The notes beneath the pieces were generated by a model, which was not told the DNA's origin, did not search any database, and saw only the letters and a list, made by a program, of their open reading frames with translations. Position numbers and translations under genes: made by a program. Positions 52,609 to 62,410 of a stretch of DNA of 64,000 nt are shown in pieces (position 1 is the stretch's first letter; every line of letters begins with the position of its first letter). This stretch comes from Cystobacter fuscus (GTDB lineage Bacteria > Myxococcota > Myxococcia > Myxococcales > Myxococcaceae), in assembly GCF_002305875.1 (NCBI RefSeq), contig NZ_CP022098.1:1054001-1118000 (forward strand), written 5' to 3'.

Positions 52609-53304
52609 ATGAGCGACTCCCTGACCGTGTCCCCCACGAGCGACCCGCGCCGCGTGCGCGCGGCCGATGGCTCCGTCCTCACCGTGCCCGCTGGCTGGGC
52701 CCTGCTGCCCCCGGGCGACGCGGGCCTCACGCGCCGGGTGAAGGCCGCCGGTCCGAGCTGGACGGTGGTGGAGAAGAAGGGCCGGAAGATTTTCTCCCGC
52801 GGCGTCTGGGCGCCCGAGGCCCACATCACCGCCGCCCAGGCGGCCCTGGAGGCCGAGCGCGCCACCCCGGCCTATGCCCGCCGCCGCGAGGCCGACGTGC
52901 GCCGCCGCGAGCGCGAGCAGTCGGAGTACGAGGTGGACTTCGCCAACGCGGTGCTGCGCTTCCTCGCCTTCGCGCCCTCCTTCATGCCCCAGGCGAAGTT
53001 GCTGGCGGTGGCGGTGTCCGCGCATGCCACGCCCGTGGGCAGCGGCACCGTGGCGCGCACCGAGCGCATCCCCATCGAGCGGCGCGCCGAGGCGGCCGTC
53101 ATCGCGTGGATGCGCCACCAGACGACGGCCTACGACAACCTCTCCATCGCCCGGGTGAAGGGGGCGCGGCGCGAGGTGCGCCGGGAGCTCGCCGAGGTGT
53201 CGCGCGCGGTGTTGGACCTGCATCGCCGCGAGGGCAGTCACCCGGTGGCCGCGTGCCCGCTGTGCAAGGCGCTCGCGCGGCTCGGTCCGGGTCAGCCCTC
53301 ATAG
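52609..53304 (+). CDS. DUF2293 domain-containing protein
   Basis: A 231-residue protein of the DUF2293 family, seen mainly in myxobacteria and fungi, of unknown function. After VPAGWALLPPGDAGLTRRVK come the conserved KKGRKIFSRGVWAP block and a helical core (RRREREQSEYEVDFANAVLR) leading to the domain proper: RTERIPIERRAEAAVIAWMR and TTAYDNLSIARVKGARREVR. The C-terminus has CPLC, a possible metal site. ATG 52609 was chosen by comparison with the domain; an ATG at 52591 lies upstream and in frame, with a G-rich stretch before it. No partner gene is evident. Confidence 0.75.
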   Translation: MSDSLTVSPTSDPRRVRAADGSVLTVPAGWALLPPGDAGLTRRVKAAGPSWTVVEKKGRKIFSRGVWAPEAHITAAQAALEAERATPAYARRREADVRRREREQSEYEVDFANAVLRFLAFAPSFMPQAKLLAVAVSAHATPVGSGTVARTERIPIERRAEAAVIAWMRHQTTAYDNLSIARVKGARREVRRELAEVSRAVLDLHRREGSHPVAACPLCKALARLGPGQPS

Positions 53305-53442
53305 ACAGACATACCCGGAGTCCGGGGAACTTGAACAAGATACTCTGATGCGTGTCATAAGCTGACTGAATGTATTCTTGACCCGGGGTTCAGGAATCCC
53401 CCTTGGCCGTTTCTGACCGGCGGGTTAGGAATGCGGCCATCT

Positions 53443-54213
53443 ATGGCCCGTCCCGCGGATCCTCACGCCCGAGCAGCACTGATCGCCGCCGCCCGGGTGG
53501 AGTTCATGAAGAAGGGGCTGAAGGGCGCGCGCATCGAGGACATCACCGCCGCGTGCGGACTCTCGAAGGGCGCCTTCTATCTGCACGCCACGTCCAAGGA
53601 GGCCCTCTTCGGGGAGGTGCTCGGCGAGTTCATGTCCGCGCTGCAGGGCCTCATCGACCAGCGGCGCGAGGAGACGGAGCGGTTCTTCGCCGAGCAGGGA
53701 GCGGTGGAGGCGCGCGACGTGTCCGAGCGCTCCGCGCGCTACGAGCGCCTGCTGGCGATGAGCGCCGAGGGGGACCTGCGCACGCTCGAGCTGATGTGGT
53801 CCTACCGTGACGTGATGCAGGTGCTCATGCGCGGCAGCCAGGGCACGGACTTCGAGTCCTTGATGTGGGGCTTCGTGGACCGCGAGGTGTCGCGGGTGGC
53901 CCAGGAGTTCCGGCGCTTGCAGTCCGGCCGCGCGCTGCGCTCGGACGTGCCCTCCGAGGTCATCGGCTCGCTCATCGTCGGCACCTACGTGTTGCTGGCG
54001 CAGCGAATGAGCCAGATGCAGGAGAAGCCGGACCTGGCCGCCTGGGCCAACTCCATCCACCTGCTCATCCGCGAGGGCTGCGTGCCCCGGTGTGACGAGG
54101 CCGCCCTGGTGGAGCCGCCGCGTGCGCCGCCACCGCAGCCTTCGACTTCTTCGCGCCGGGCCCCGTCCCGCGCGCTTTCCCGCACTCGCAGTACCCCGAG
54201 GTCAGGATCGTGA
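53443..54213 (+). CDS. TetR family transcriptional regulator
   Basis: A 256-residue TetR-type repressor. The N-terminal HTH reads ARIEDITAACGLSKGAFYLH, with the typical K-E-A-L-F after it. The ligand domain (about residues 60-200) is longer than usual, and the tail of about 30 residues is rich in Pro, Ser and Arg, overlapping the start of the next gene by four bases. By position it should regulate the efflux operon directly behind it and be released by a drug-like ligand. Starts at 53431 or 53443 are possible. Upstream, the near-identical pair gggttcaggaat (53386) and gggttaggaat (53422) may be an operator. Confidence 0.85.
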   Translation: MARPADPHARAALIAAARVEFMKKGLKGARIEDITAACGLSKGAFYLHATSKEALFGEVLGEFMSALQGLIDQRREETERFFAEQGAVEARDVSERSARYERLLAMSAEGDLRTLELMWSYRDVMQVLMRGSQGTDFESLMWGFVDREVSRVAQEFRRLQSGRALRSDVPSEVIGSLIVGTYVLLAQRMSQMQEKPDLAAWANSIHLLIREGCVPRCDEAALVEPPRAPPPQPSTSSRRAPSRALSRTRSTPRSGS

Positions 54214-55310
54214 AACTCTTCAGGACGCCGCTCGTCGCCGGGCTCGCCGCCGTGGGCATGGTCGCCGCCTCGTTGTCCCTCTCGGGCTGCCGCGCGGACG
54301 CGGCCCAGACGCCCGCGACTCCGGCCGCCACGCCGGGCCTCCAGTCGGTGACGCTCGCCGCGCCGCGCGCCGTGCGCAGCACGCCTCGCGAGGAGGTGAC
54401 GGGGACGCTCTTCCCCTCCCAGGCGTTGCAGGTGGGCTTCGAGGTGGGAGGCCGGCTGGAGAAGGTGCGGGTGAAGAAGGGCCAGACGGTGCAGGAGGGC
54501 CAGACGCTCGGTCAGCTCAACCCGGAGATCTCCGATGCCCAGCTCGCCCAGGCGCAGGCCTCGGTGGCGGCCGCCGAGGTGAGCGCCGCCATGGCCACGG
54601 ACGTGGCCGAGCGCAACGCGAAGCTGCAGCAGCAGGGCAACGTGAGCGACCTGCAGAACCGCACCTCCAGCACCCAGGCGCGTCAGGCCGAGGCGCAGTT
54701 GCTCGCCGCCCGCGCGCAGCTCGCCCAGGCGCAGGCGGGCCGCCGCCGGCATGACCTCAAGGCGCCCTTCGCCGGCACCGTCACCGACGCGCCCGAGCAG
54801 GTGGGCGCCATCGTGGGTCCGGGCGTGGCGCTCTTCTCCCTGGAGAACGTGGGCACGCTGCTGCTCAAGACGACGGTGGCCGAGTCCACGCGCGCGCGCC
54901 TCAAGCCGGGCACCCGCGTGCGCGTGGAGGTCATCGGCGGCAGCACCTTCACGGACGAGGCCGTCATCCGCACCGTCATCCCCTCGGCGGACCCGGCCAC
55001 GCGCCGCATCCCGGTGGACATCCTCGTGCCGAACAAGGACGGCCGCTTCGTGGCCAACACCCTGGCGCGCGTCGTGCTGCCGCTGGGCGAGGCGGAGGAG
55101 GCCCATGCCCTGCCGACGAGCGCGCTGTCCTCCTCCGGGGGAGACCACGTGTTCGTGGTGACGCCCTCGGGCGAGGTGCGCCGCGTGGACGTCCAGGTGC
55201 TCGAGCGCGGGGTGCGCGAGGTGGTGGTGAAGGCCGCCGCGCCGCTGGACAAGGTCGTCGAATACCTCACGCCTTCCCTCGCCGAGGGGACGCGCGTCTC
55301 CGTGAAGTAG
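54210..55310 (+). CDS. RND efflux periplasmic adaptor (membrane fusion protein)
   Basis: A 366-residue lipoprotein adaptor that joins an RND pump to its outer membrane channel. The signal ends LSLSGC with Cys27. The first beta half of the lipoyl domain is GFEVGGRLEKVRVKKGQTVQ, followed by a coiled hairpin (about 95-170, ISDAQLAQAQASVAAAEVSA) and the second lipoyl half KAPFAGTVTDAPEQVGAIVG; a barrel and a final proximal domain complete it. The GTG start at 54210 overlaps the TetR stop, so the two are translationally coupled. The permease gene starts 34 bp downstream. Confidence 0.92.
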   Translation: MKLFRTPLVAGLAAVGMVAASLSLSGCRADAAQTPATPAATPGLQSVTLAAPRAVRSTPREEVTGTLFPSQALQVGFEVGGRLEKVRVKKGQTVQEGQTLGQLNPEISDAQLAQAQASVAAAEVSAAMATDVAERNAKLQQQGNVSDLQNRTSSTQARQAEAQLLAARAQLAQAQAGRRRHDLKAPFAGTVTDAPEQVGAIVGPGVALFSLENVGTLLLKTTVAESTRARLKPGTRVRVEVIGGSTFTDEAVIRTVIPSADPATRRIPVDILVPNKDGRFVANTLARVVLPLGEAEEAHALPTSALSSSGGDHVFVVTPSGEVRRVDVQVLERGVREVVVKAAAPLDKVVEYLTPSLAEGTRVSVK

Positions 55311-55344
55311 TCCTCCCGCCGCACGCCTTCTCGAGCGTCCCCCC

Positions 55345-58300
55345 ATGTTCCTCAGCGACGTCTCCATCCGTCGGCCGGTCTTCACGGCCATGATGTCCCT
55401 CTGCCTCATCGTCCTCGGGGTGATGGGCTTTTCCCGGCTGGGCACCGACCTCTTCCCGGACGTGTCCATTCCGGTGGTGGTCGTCAATACGATCTACAAG
55501 GGCGCGGGCCCCGGGGAGATCGAGACCCAGGTCATCAAGCCCATCGAGGATGCCGTCGCGGGCATCAACGGCGTGGACAAGATCCACTCCTTCAGCCGCG
55601 AGAACGTGGGCACGGTGGTGGTGCAGTTCAAGCTGTCCACGAACCTGGACCGGGCGGTGCAGGAGGTGCGCGACAAGGTGTCGGGCGTGTCCAACCGGCT
55701 GCCCTCCGACGCGGACGCGCCGGTGATTGGCCGCGTGGACCTGTCGGCGGTGGCGGTGCTCACCTACGCGGCGAGCGCGCAGGCCGACTCGCGCACGGTG
55801 CGCAAGCTCATCGAGGACCAGCTCAAGCCGGCGCTCGCGCAGCTCGAGGGCGTGGCCGACGTGCGCATCAACGGTGGTGACGTGCGGGAGATCCAGGTGG
55901 ACATCGACCTGGACAAGGCGCGCGCGGTGGGTGTGTCTCCCATGGACGTGGGCCAGCGCATCGGCTCGGAGAACCTGGACCTGCCCGCGGGTCGGTTGCA
56001 GCTCGGCTCCACGGAGCTGACGGTGCGCTCGCTCGGACAGTTCCGGAGCGTGGAGGAGCTGCGGCAGTTGCCGGTGGCCCAGAGCCGCACGGGAGCGCAG
56101 GTGCGGCTGGAGGAGATCGCCACCGTCACCGACGGCGCGGAGGAGCGGCGCACCACGACGCGCCTCAATGGCCAGGACGCGGTCATCCTGGAGATCGTCA
56201 AGCAGCCGGGCTCGAACACCGTGGCGGTGAGTGACGCGGTGAAGGCGGCGATGACGAAGCTCGTCCCCACGCTGGGCCACGAGTTCAAGACCACGCTGCT
56301 CATCGACCAGTCGGTGCCCATCCGCGAGAACGCCCACGAGGTGTGGATCGCCCTCGTGTTCGGTGGCGCGATGGCGGTGCTCATCATCCTGATGTTCCTG
56401 TTGGATCCGCGCGGCACCTTCATCTCGTCGCTGGCGTTGCCCACCTCGGTCATCGGCACGTTCTTCGTGATGTACCTGCTCAACTACTCGCTCAACCAGA
56501 TGACGCTGCTGGCGCTCTCGCTCGCCATCGGTCTGCTCATCGACGACGCGGTGGTGGTGCGCGAGGCCATCACCCACCGGTTGGAGCAGGGGGAGGATCC
56601 GGTGTCCGCCGCGTCCAATGGAACCAAGGACGTGGGACTCGCGGTGCTCGCGACCACGCTCGCGCTGGTGGCGGTGTTCGTCCCGGTGGCCTTCATGCCC
56701 GGCATGGTGGGCCAGTTCCTCCAGCAGTTCGGCATCACCATCTCGGTGGCGGTGCTCATCTCGCTCTTCATCTCCTTCACGTTGGATCCGATGCTGTCCG
56801 CGCGGCTGGCGAAGCAGCGCCAGGCCGGCGAGCATCACCAGGAGAACGCCCTGGCGCGCTCCATCCGTGGCTTCCTGGATGGCAGCGAGCGCGTCTACTC
56901 GCGCATCCTCCGCTGGGTGTTGGACCACAAGTGGGCCACCATGGGCATCACCCTGGTGGCGATGGTGCTGTCCTTCGGGGCCGCGCGCAGCCTGGGTATG
57001 GAGTTCATGAGCCCGGAGGATCGCTCGCAGTTCTTCGTCCAGCTCATCCTGCCGGACTCCTCCAACCTGGAGCAGACGGGCAAGCGCGTGGAGCAGACGG
57101 AGAAGCTGCTGCGTGAGATCCCCGAGGTCACGGACATCTACTCCATCGTGGGAGAGAACGGCGACGTCAACAAGGCGCGCATCCGGGTGCTCACCACGGA
57201 GAAGCACGCGCGCACCCGGGGCATCCAGGCCATCAAGGAGGACGCGCGGACCCGGCTCGTTCCCGAGCTGGTGGCCACCCGCGTGCTGATGATGGATCCG
57301 CCCATCATCGATGGGCTCGGTGGTGACTTCTATCCCATCATCGTGCGCGTCACCGGCCCGGACCTGTCGCAGCTCAAGGTGGAGGCCGAGCGCATCGCGG
57401 GGATGCTGCACGACATTCCCGGCACGGTGGACATCCGCGTGGACTTCAACCCGCCCAAGCCCGAGCTGGCGATCGAGATCGACCGGGCGCGCGCCAAGGA
57501 CCTGGGGTTGAGCGCCGCGGCGCTGGCCATGCAGATGCGGCTGGCCATTGGCGGTGACGTGTCGGCCAAGCTGCGCGAGGGCGTGGACGAGACGGACATC
57601 CGCGTGCGCCTGTCCTCGCGCGACCGCGACACGCCCGAGCGCGTGAGTCAGCTCCAGCTCGCCACGCCCCGGGGCATGGTGCCGGTGTCGGACGTGGCGA
57701 AGGTGGAGCTGCGCGACGGCCCGAGCGTCATCGAGCACGAGAACCGCCAGAAGCAGATCGCCGTCTATGCCCAGCTCCAGGACGCGCCCCTGGGCGACGT
57801 GGCGGCGAAGTTCCGTCAGAAGGTGGAGGCGCAGCCGCTGCCCGCGGGCTACTCGCTCATCTACGACGGGCAGATGAAGATGCTCACCGAGCAGAACGAC
57901 GCCTTCGGCTCGGCGTTCATCCTGGCCTTCGTCTTCATCTACATGGTGCTCGCCAGCCAGTTCGAGTCCTTCAAGCATCCCTTCACCATCATGGTGTCGC
58001 TGCCGCTGGCGCTGGTGGGCGCGCTGCTGGGCCTGTACTTCGGCGGCTTCCACGTCTCCATGGGCGCCATGATTGGCATCATCCTGCTGATGGGCCTGGT
58101 GACGAAGAACGCCATCCTCCTGGTGGACGGCGCGCTGCAGTACCTGCGCGAGGGCGCCACGGTGGACGAGGCGCTCATGAAGGCGGGGCCACGCCGGCTG
58201 CGTCCCATCCTCATGACGAGCGCCGCCATGGCCATCGGCATGGTGCCCACCGCCATCGGTCAGGGCGTGGGCTCCGAGTTCCGCGCCCCCATGGCCATCG

Positions 58301-58467
58301 CGGTCATCGGCGGCGTCATCACCTCCACCTTCCTCACGCTGTTGGTGGTCCCCGTGGTCTTCGCGGCCATGGAGCGCCTGGGCTTCTCCAAGCGCGCTCC
58401 GAAGCCGGCCGACGCCCCGGTCCTCCCCATTCCCGAGCCGAGGCAGCACAGCGACCAGGCCGCCTGA
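55345..58467 (+). CDS. RND efflux transporter permease (HAE-1-like)
   Basis: A 1040-residue inner membrane pump, full length for the family. It has 12 membrane helices in two halves, each with a large periplasmic domain. The proton relay Asp pair is in [16 protein letters not shown] (helix 4), and the N-terminal [18 protein letters not shown] is diagnostic of the RND group. The sequence [20 protein letters not shown] supports a multidrug-type (HAE-1/AcrB-like) rather than a metal pump. It should drive substrate export with a proton gradient through the adaptor and TolC partner encoded on either side. The substrate is unknown. Confidence 0.95.
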   Translation: MFLSDVSIRRPVFTAMMSLCLIVLGVMGFSRLGTDLFPDVSIPVVVVNTIYKGAGPGEIETQVIKPIEDAVAGINGVDKIHSFSRENVGTVVVQFKLSTNLDRAVQEVRDKVSGVSNRLPSDADAPVIGRVDLSAVAVLTYAASAQADSRTVRKLIEDQLKPALAQLEGVADVRINGGDVREIQVDIDLDKARAVGVSPMDVGQRIGSENLDLPAGRLQLGSTELTVRSLGQFRSVEELRQLPVAQSRTGAQVRLEEIATVTDGAEERRTTTRLNGQDAVILEIVKQPGSNTVAVSDAVKAAMTKLVPTLGHEFKTTLLIDQSVPIRENAHEVWIALVFGGAMAVLIILMFLLDPRGTFISSLALPTSVIGTFFVMYLLNYSLNQMTLLALSLAIGLLIDDAVVVREAITHRLEQGEDPVSAASNGTKDVGLAVLATTLALVAVFVPVAFMPGMVGQFLQQFGITISVAVLISLFISFTLDPMLSARLAKQRQAGEHHQENALARSIRGFLDGSERVYSRILRWVLDHKWATMGITLVAMVLSFGAARSLGMEFMSPEDRSQFFVQLILPDSSNLEQTGKRVEQTEKLLREIPEVTDIYSIVGENGDVNKARIRVLTTEKHARTRGIQAIKEDARTRLVPELVATRVLMMDPPIIDGLGGDFYPIIVRVTGPDLSQLKVEAERIAGMLHDIPGTVDIRVDFNPPKPELAIEIDRARAKDLGLSAAALAMQMRLAIGGDVSAKLREGVDETDIRVRLSSRDRDTPERVSQLQLATPRGMVPVSDVAKVELRDGPSVIEHENRQKQIAVYAQLQDAPLGDVAAKFRQKVEAQPLPAGYSLIYDGQMKMLTEQNDAFGSAFILAFVFIYMVLASQFESFKHPFTIMVSLPLALVGALLGLYFGGFHVSMGAMIGIILLMGLVTKNAILLVDGALQYLREGATVDEALMKAGPRRLRPILMTSAAMAIGMVPTAIGQGVGSEFRAPMAIAVIGGVITSTFLTLLVVPVVFAAMERLGFSKRAPKPADAPVLPIPEPRQHSDQAA

Positions 58468-58507
58468 GCGCGGCGGGTCGTCCCCCGTCATCTCCCCTGC
58501 GTTCCCT

Positions 58508-59974
58508 ATGTCCATCCGACGCTCCGCCGGCTCCCTCCGGCGCCCCCTCTCCCTGTTGCTGCTGGCCTCCCTGTCTCCGCTCGGCGCGCTCGCCCAGACG
58601 CCTTCGGACGCGCCCACCCAGCAGCAGCCCTCCGCCCCGCCCGCCGCCGGGGAGTCCCCCGCTCCGGGCACGTTGCGCACCGCGACGCTGCGCGAGACGC
58701 TCATTCTCGCCGCGAAGCAGAGCCCGGACGTGGTCGCCGCCCGGGCCCAGGCCGCCGTGGCCGCCGCGGGCGTCAACCGCGCCTGGACGGCATGGCAGCC
58801 CGAGCTGACGGTCAGCGCGCAGTTCGTCCACTCCAGTGCTCCGGCGCAGTTCGACCTGGGCTCCATCATCCAGTTGATGGGAGGCGTCTTCGCGCTTCAG
58901 CCCGTCAACCCGCAGATCATCCCGGGCCCCGTGGTCATCACCGCGGAGAACTCGCGCTACGCGACGGTGCAGATCTCCCAGCCGCTCTTCACTCCCGCGG
59001 GGGCCTTCCTCATCGGTCCGGCCAGGGCGGGCGCGCAGGCGGCCGAGTTGGGAGCCCTCGAGGCGCGTGAGCAGGTGTTGCTGGCGGTGGCGCGCACGTA
59101 CCTGGGCTTGCAGGGAATCGTCCAGCTCACGGCGGCGGCGCGCGAGGCGGAGGCGGTGGCGCTCCAGCGCGAGGCCGAGTCCAAGGCGCAGCTCGACGTG
59201 GGCATGACGGTGGAGGCGGCGCTCCTGCGGGCCCAGACGGAGACGGCCCAGGCGCGCGTGCAACTGGCGCAGCTGTCCGGCCAGTACACGCAACTGCTCG
59301 CGCTCCTGGGCGCCCTGGTGGGCGAGCCCGTGCAGCCGGTGCCGCTCGAGAACTCCGACACCTCCTGGCGGATTCCCTCCGAGGACCAGCGGCCCTGGGA
59401 GGACACCTACGCGGTGCGCTCGGCGGAGCTGGCGGTGCGCGCCAACGAGGGCAAGGTGACGTATGACCGCTTCTCGTGGCTGCCGAGCGTCGTCGCCCAG
59501 GGCCGGGGCCTCTACAACTCCAACACGGGCTTCACCGGGCAGAACACCTCCTACGAGCTGTCCGTCGCGGCCAGCCTGCCGCTGTACGACCGGGGCCAGC
59601 GCTACGCGGCCCTGCACGAGGACGAGGCGCGTCTGGCCCAGTCCCGGGCGCAGTACGAGTCGGCGCGGGCCCGCGCTCACGCCAACTGGGTGGCGGCCCA
59701 GGCCAACCTGGAGGCCGCGCGGGTGGCGCTGACCCAGGCCGAGTCCCAGGCGCAGCTCGCCGCCCGGGTGCAGCAGCAGGTGGCCGCCGGCTACAAGGCC
59801 GGCGTGGCCACCAGCCTGGAGATGTCGGACGCGGACAACCGCCGCTTCCTCGCCGCCAGCAGCGCGGCCCAGGCCCGCTCCCAGTTGGAGGTGCGCCGCG
59901 TGGAGCTGGCGGCCGCCGCGGGCCGCATCGCCGCCTCGCTCGAGCCGGACGACGCCGCCCCCTCGCCCCGGTGA
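58508..59974 (+). CDS. TolC family outer membrane efflux protein
   Basis: A 488-residue outer membrane channel of the TolC family, last gene of the efflux operon. A signal peptide (residues 1-31, ending ALAQ) is followed by two outer-membrane-efflux-protein repeats. Each contains long coiled helices (EAVALQREAESKAQLDVGMT; ALTQAESQAQLAARVQQQVA) ending in the TSLEMSDADNRR-type block, which is the D-A-x-x-x-L site typical of the family. It begins 40 bp after the permease. It should form a trimeric tunnel for export. The C-terminus is an acidic and Pro-rich tail. Confidence 0.92.
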   Translation: MSIRRSAGSLRRPLSLLLLASLSPLGALAQTPSDAPTQQQPSAPPAAGESPAPGTLRTATLRETLILAAKQSPDVVAARAQAAVAAAGVNRAWTAWQPELTVSAQFVHSSAPAQFDLGSIIQLMGGVFALQPVNPQIIPGPVVITAENSRYATVQISQPLFTPAGAFLIGPARAGAQAAELGALEAREQVLLAVARTYLGLQGIVQLTAAAREAEAVALQREAESKAQLDVGMTVEAALLRAQTETAQARVQLAQLSGQYTQLLALLGALVGEPVQPVPLENSDTSWRIPSEDQRPWEDTYAVRSAELAVRANEGKVTYDRFSWLPSVVAQGRGLYNSNTGFTGQNTSYELSVAASLPLYDRGQRYAALHEDEARLAQSRAQYESARARAHANWVAAQANLEAARVALTQAESQAQLAARVQQQVAAGYKAGVATSLEMSDADNRRFLAASSAAQARSQLEVRRVELAAAAGRIAASLEPDDAAPSPR

Positions 59975-60005
59975 GCCCCACGCGTCCCCGGGACACCGGG
60001 GACGC

Positions 60006-60578
60006 TCAGGCGCGCCGGGTGCTCTCCCCGGTCATCACCGCCGAGCCGATGAGGTGGGCCAGCCGCAGTGCTTCCGGCACGCGGCCGGTGTCCGTGAGGC
60101 GCTGGAGTGCTTCCTCCACCCACTCGGGCTCCGCGCCCTGGACCTGGAAGGTGAAGCCGCCGCGCTGATGGATGGGACCCGCGCGCCGCAGCAATTGCAG
60201 ACGCGCCTGGGGTCGCGACAGGTGTCGCAGCGCCCGCTCCACGGCGTCCAGGTCTGGCGGTCGCCGCATCACCGCCACGCAGGGTTTGCCGAGCGTGTGC
60301 GCCAGGCGGGGCAGGTCCACCAGGTTGAAGCCGCCGAAGGCGAGCCCATCCAGCAGCACCAGGTGGAGCTGGGGCAGGAACTTGCCGCCCACCAGCAGCC
60401 GGCACACTTCATCCGTCGCCGTCCACCCGTCGCGCCGCACCTGGCCCCAGACGAGTCCCTCGAAGCGCGTCCCCGCGCACACCACGCCCGCGAGACAGAC
60501 ACGCGCACCCACGCGCCGCGCGAAGGGGGCATCGTCGAATCCCACGACTCGGGGCAGGGGCGGCAGACGCGGAGTCAT
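60006..60578 (-). CDS. DUF99 family protein
   Basis: A 190-residue protein of the DUF99 family, mostly archaeal proteins related to endonuclease V (RNase H-like fold), some described as DNA deaminated-base endonucleases. Seen here are RVVGFDDAPFARR (Asp of strand 1), VCLAGVVCAGTRFEGLVWG, the LVLLDGLAFGGFNLVDLPRL block and PCVAVMRRPPDLDAVERAL. The residues correspond to the family core, but catalysis is not proven. No signal peptide. It ends 33 bp after the TolC gene, converging with it, and the terminator of the cold-shock gene lies just upstream of its start. Confidence 0.8.
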   Translation of the reverse strand: MTPRLPPLPRVVGFDDAPFARRVGARVCLAGVVCAGTRFEGLVWGQVRRDGWTATDEVCRLLVGGKFLPQLHLVLLDGLAFGGFNLVDLPRLAHTLGKPCVAVMRRPPDLDAVERALRHLSRPQARLQLLRRAGPIHQRGGFTFQVQGAEPEWVEEALQRLTDTGRVPEALRLAHLIGSAVMTGESTRRA

Positions 60579-60579
60579 G

Positions 60580-60616
60580 AAAAAACAAGAGCCCGACCCC
60601 GGTCGAGGTCAGGCTC
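60580..60616 (-). terminator. intrinsic terminator of the cold-shock gene
   Basis: On the minus strand a GC-rich stem of about 12 bp, gagcctgacc / ggtcgggctc with a short loop, is followed by TTGTTTTTT. It lies 23 bp after the stop of the cold-shock gene and directly before the DUF99 start, so it should stop cold-shock transcription. A smaller hairpin (tcccac-tgc-gtggga) sits between stop and stem, at about 60622-60636. Confidence 0.85.
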
Positions 60617-60638
60617 CAGGAATCCCACGCAGTGGGAA

Positions 60639-60842
60639 TCAGACCGGACGCACGTTCTGCGCCTGCAGGCCCTTGGGGCCGCGCGTCACATCGAACGACA
60701 CCCGCTGGCCCTCCTGCAGGCTGCGGAAGCCTTCCGCCTGGATGGCGGTGTGGTGGCAGAACACGTCCTCGCCACCGCCGTCCTGCGTGATGAACCCGAA
60801 GCCCTTCGCGTCATTGAACCACTTGACCACACCGGTTGCCAT
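60639..60842 (-). CDS. cold-shock domain protein (CspA family)
   Basis: A 67-residue cold-shock protein, a single-strand nucleic acid-binding beta-barrel. RNP1 is KGFGFI and RNP2 is VFCHHTAI (with C in place of the usual V of VFVHH), and the start [17 protein letters not shown] is standard. ATG 60842 gives the normal length; upstream in-frame ATG at 60863 is possible but lacks a family match. The leader to the divergent desaturase promoter is over 250 bases, like the long leaders of cold-inducible csp genes, so a cold-regulated transcript is possible. Strong terminator downstream. Confidence 0.95.
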   Translation of the reverse strand: MATGVVKWFNDAKGFGFITQDGGGEDVFCHHTAIQAEGFRSLQEGQRVSFDVTRGPKGLQAQNVRPV

Positions 60843-61107
60843 AATTCGTTCTTCTTTCGTCACCAGACGGGTGGAGCCGCCTGCTCGACTCGGACTTGAG
60901 CCGGATCATTGGCGTAGTCCGTCCGGATCCAAAAGTCGAGAGAAGAAGGAAAGATTGTTGTAACTCGAACAGTACGGGGATGAACTCCCGCGCCTCGAGA
61001 GTTGCCGGGACAGCGCACGGGGGAGCGACTTCGAGCCTTTTCGGTTCACGCACGGTACAGTCCGCGCGGTTTTTCCACCCTCTCACCCTTTTTCGAGGAG
61101 GCATCCT
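60843..61107. promoter_or_regulatory. divergent leader region between csp and desaturase
   Basis: A 265-base non-coding region with composition less GC-rich than its neighbours. It must hold both promoters and probably a long 5' leader for the cold-shock gene. No clear promoter hexamers were fixed. A strong ribosome-binding site (GAGGAGG) at 61095-61101 belongs to the desaturase. Confidence 0.5.
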
Positions 61108-61998
61108 CTGCTTCGCTATACCGCTGATCGCCGTACCGTGGCCTACCTCGCGCTCGCCGTGGGCCTGTCCATCCTGCAGTGGAACCTGGATCGAGTGTAC
61201 CCGGTGCTCTACGCCCTGGGCCTCTTCATGGGGGTCACGGTGGCGGTCATCAGCCACAATCACAACCACCTGGGGATCTGGAAGTGGAGGCCGGCCAACA
61301 CGTTCACCAACTACGTGCTCGCGCTCTACTACGGCACGCCGACGGTGGCCTGGGTGCCCACCCACAACCAGACGCACCACAAGCTGAACTTCGCCGAGGG
61401 TGACACCTCGCGCGGCCCCAAGTTCTTCAAGAAGAACCACCTGCTGTCGCTGCTCGTCTACCCCACGCTCACGGGCCTGGAGCAGGCGCCGGAGATCTCC
61501 GCCTACATGAAGAACCTCTACCAGCGCGACAAGAAGGCCTTCGCCTGGGCGTTCTCCGAGTTCGTCGTGTACTTCGGCATCATGGCGGTGTTGCTGGTGC
61601 TCGACTGGCGCAAGGCGCTGCTCTTCTTCGTCATCCCCCAGCAGTTCTCGCTGTTCATGATCCAGGTGTTCAACTACGTGCAGCACATCGAGGTGGACAC
61701 GGGCAGTGCCTGGAATCACTCGCGCAACTTCGTCTCCCCGGTGCTCAACGCGCTGCTCTTCAACAATGGCTATCACACGGTGCACCACCAGAAGCCGGGC
61801 GTGCACTGGTCGCAGACGCCCGCGCTGCACGCCGAGCATGCCCACAACATCCACCCCGAGCTGCTGGTGAAGAGCTGGTGGGGCTTCATGTTCCGCACCT
61901 TCATCCTGCGGCCCTTCCTGCCCGCGCGCCCGCTCACCTTCGCTCCGGCGTCCGCGTCGGCGTCCCCGGCGCCCATCGCGGCGGCGGAGACGACCTAG
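61108..61998 (+). CDS. membrane fatty acid desaturase
   Basis: A 296-residue membrane desaturase. The three histidine boxes of the di-iron family are present: HNHNH after the first helices, HNQTHHK near residue 87, and HTVHHQKPGVHW near the end; the segments SHNHNHLGIW and NFAEGDTSRG are typical. It should introduce a double bond into membrane acyl chains, consistent with a cold response beside the divergent cold-shock gene. The frame opens at CTG 61108, six bases after GAGGAGG, and continues LRYTADRRTVAYL; the first GTG (61138) has no ribosome site and would remove these residues. CTG start is thus the better choice. Confidence 0.85.
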   Translation: MLRYTADRRTVAYLALAVGLSILQWNLDRVYPVLYALGLFMGVTVAVISHNHNHLGIWKWRPANTFTNYVLALYYGTPTVAWVPTHNQTHHKLNFAEGDTSRGPKFFKKNHLLSLLVYPTLTGLEQAPEISAYMKNLYQRDKKAFAWAFSEFVVYFGIMAVLLVLDWRKALLFFVIPQQFSLFMIQVFNYVQHIEVDTGSAWNHSRNFVSPVLNALLFNNGYHTVHHQKPGVHWSQTPALHAEHAHNIHPELLVKSWWGFMFRTFILRPFLPARPLTFAPASASASPAPIAAAETT

Positions 61999-62068
61999 TT
62001 TCCCCCCAGGGGTCCCGGTCTCCGGGGCCGGGCCCCGTGCCTGCCTTCGCCCCGGGAGGTCCTGGCGC

Positions 62069-62389
62069 ATGACTCGAGAGTTCGTTCCGCCCCCCCGAGG
62101 CGTCACCGTCCGTGGAGCCCTGGAGGCGGAGCTGGCCTCGGCGCCCGAGACGGGCCTCACCGCCAAGGAGCTGTCCTCGCTCGTGGGCATCTCCGAGAAG
62201 GACGTGGCGGGCCACCTGGAGCACCTGGAGAAGTCCCTCAAGGCCGGAGGGGCCGCGCTCACGGTGCTGCCCGCCGAGTGCGTCGCGTGTGGCTATGTCT
62301 TCCGCGACCGCAAGCGCCTGTCCCGCCCCGGCTCCTGTCCGGAGTGCCGCTCCACCCGCATCGACCCGCCCGCCTTCCTCATCCGCTGA
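62069..62389 (+). CDS. small HTH and zinc-ribbon transcriptional regulator
   Basis: A 106-residue protein. The N-terminal part is a winged-helix-like domain (LTAKELSSLVGISEKDVAGH) and the C-terminal part a zinc ribbon with paired cysteines in CVACGYVFRD and SCPECRSTRI. This combination is the COG3357-type predicted regulator. No ligand domain is attached; the target genes are unknown. It follows the desaturase by 70 bp on the same strand but no shared promoter or terminator was identified between them. Confidence 0.8.
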   Translation: MTREFVPPPRGVTVRGALEAELASAPETGLTAKELSSLVGISEKDVAGHLEHLEKSLKAGGAALTVLPAECVACGYVFRDRKRLSRPGSCPECRSTRIDPPAFLIR

Positions 62390-62410
62390 GCGCGGGCGGC
62401 GCGTTCCCCC

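Noticed and set aside
55267..58869. 1200-codon open frame opposite the RND permease
   Set aside because: High-GC codons make antisense frames open by chance; composition is rich in His, Arg and Asp with no domain, while the plus strand has full RND motifs.
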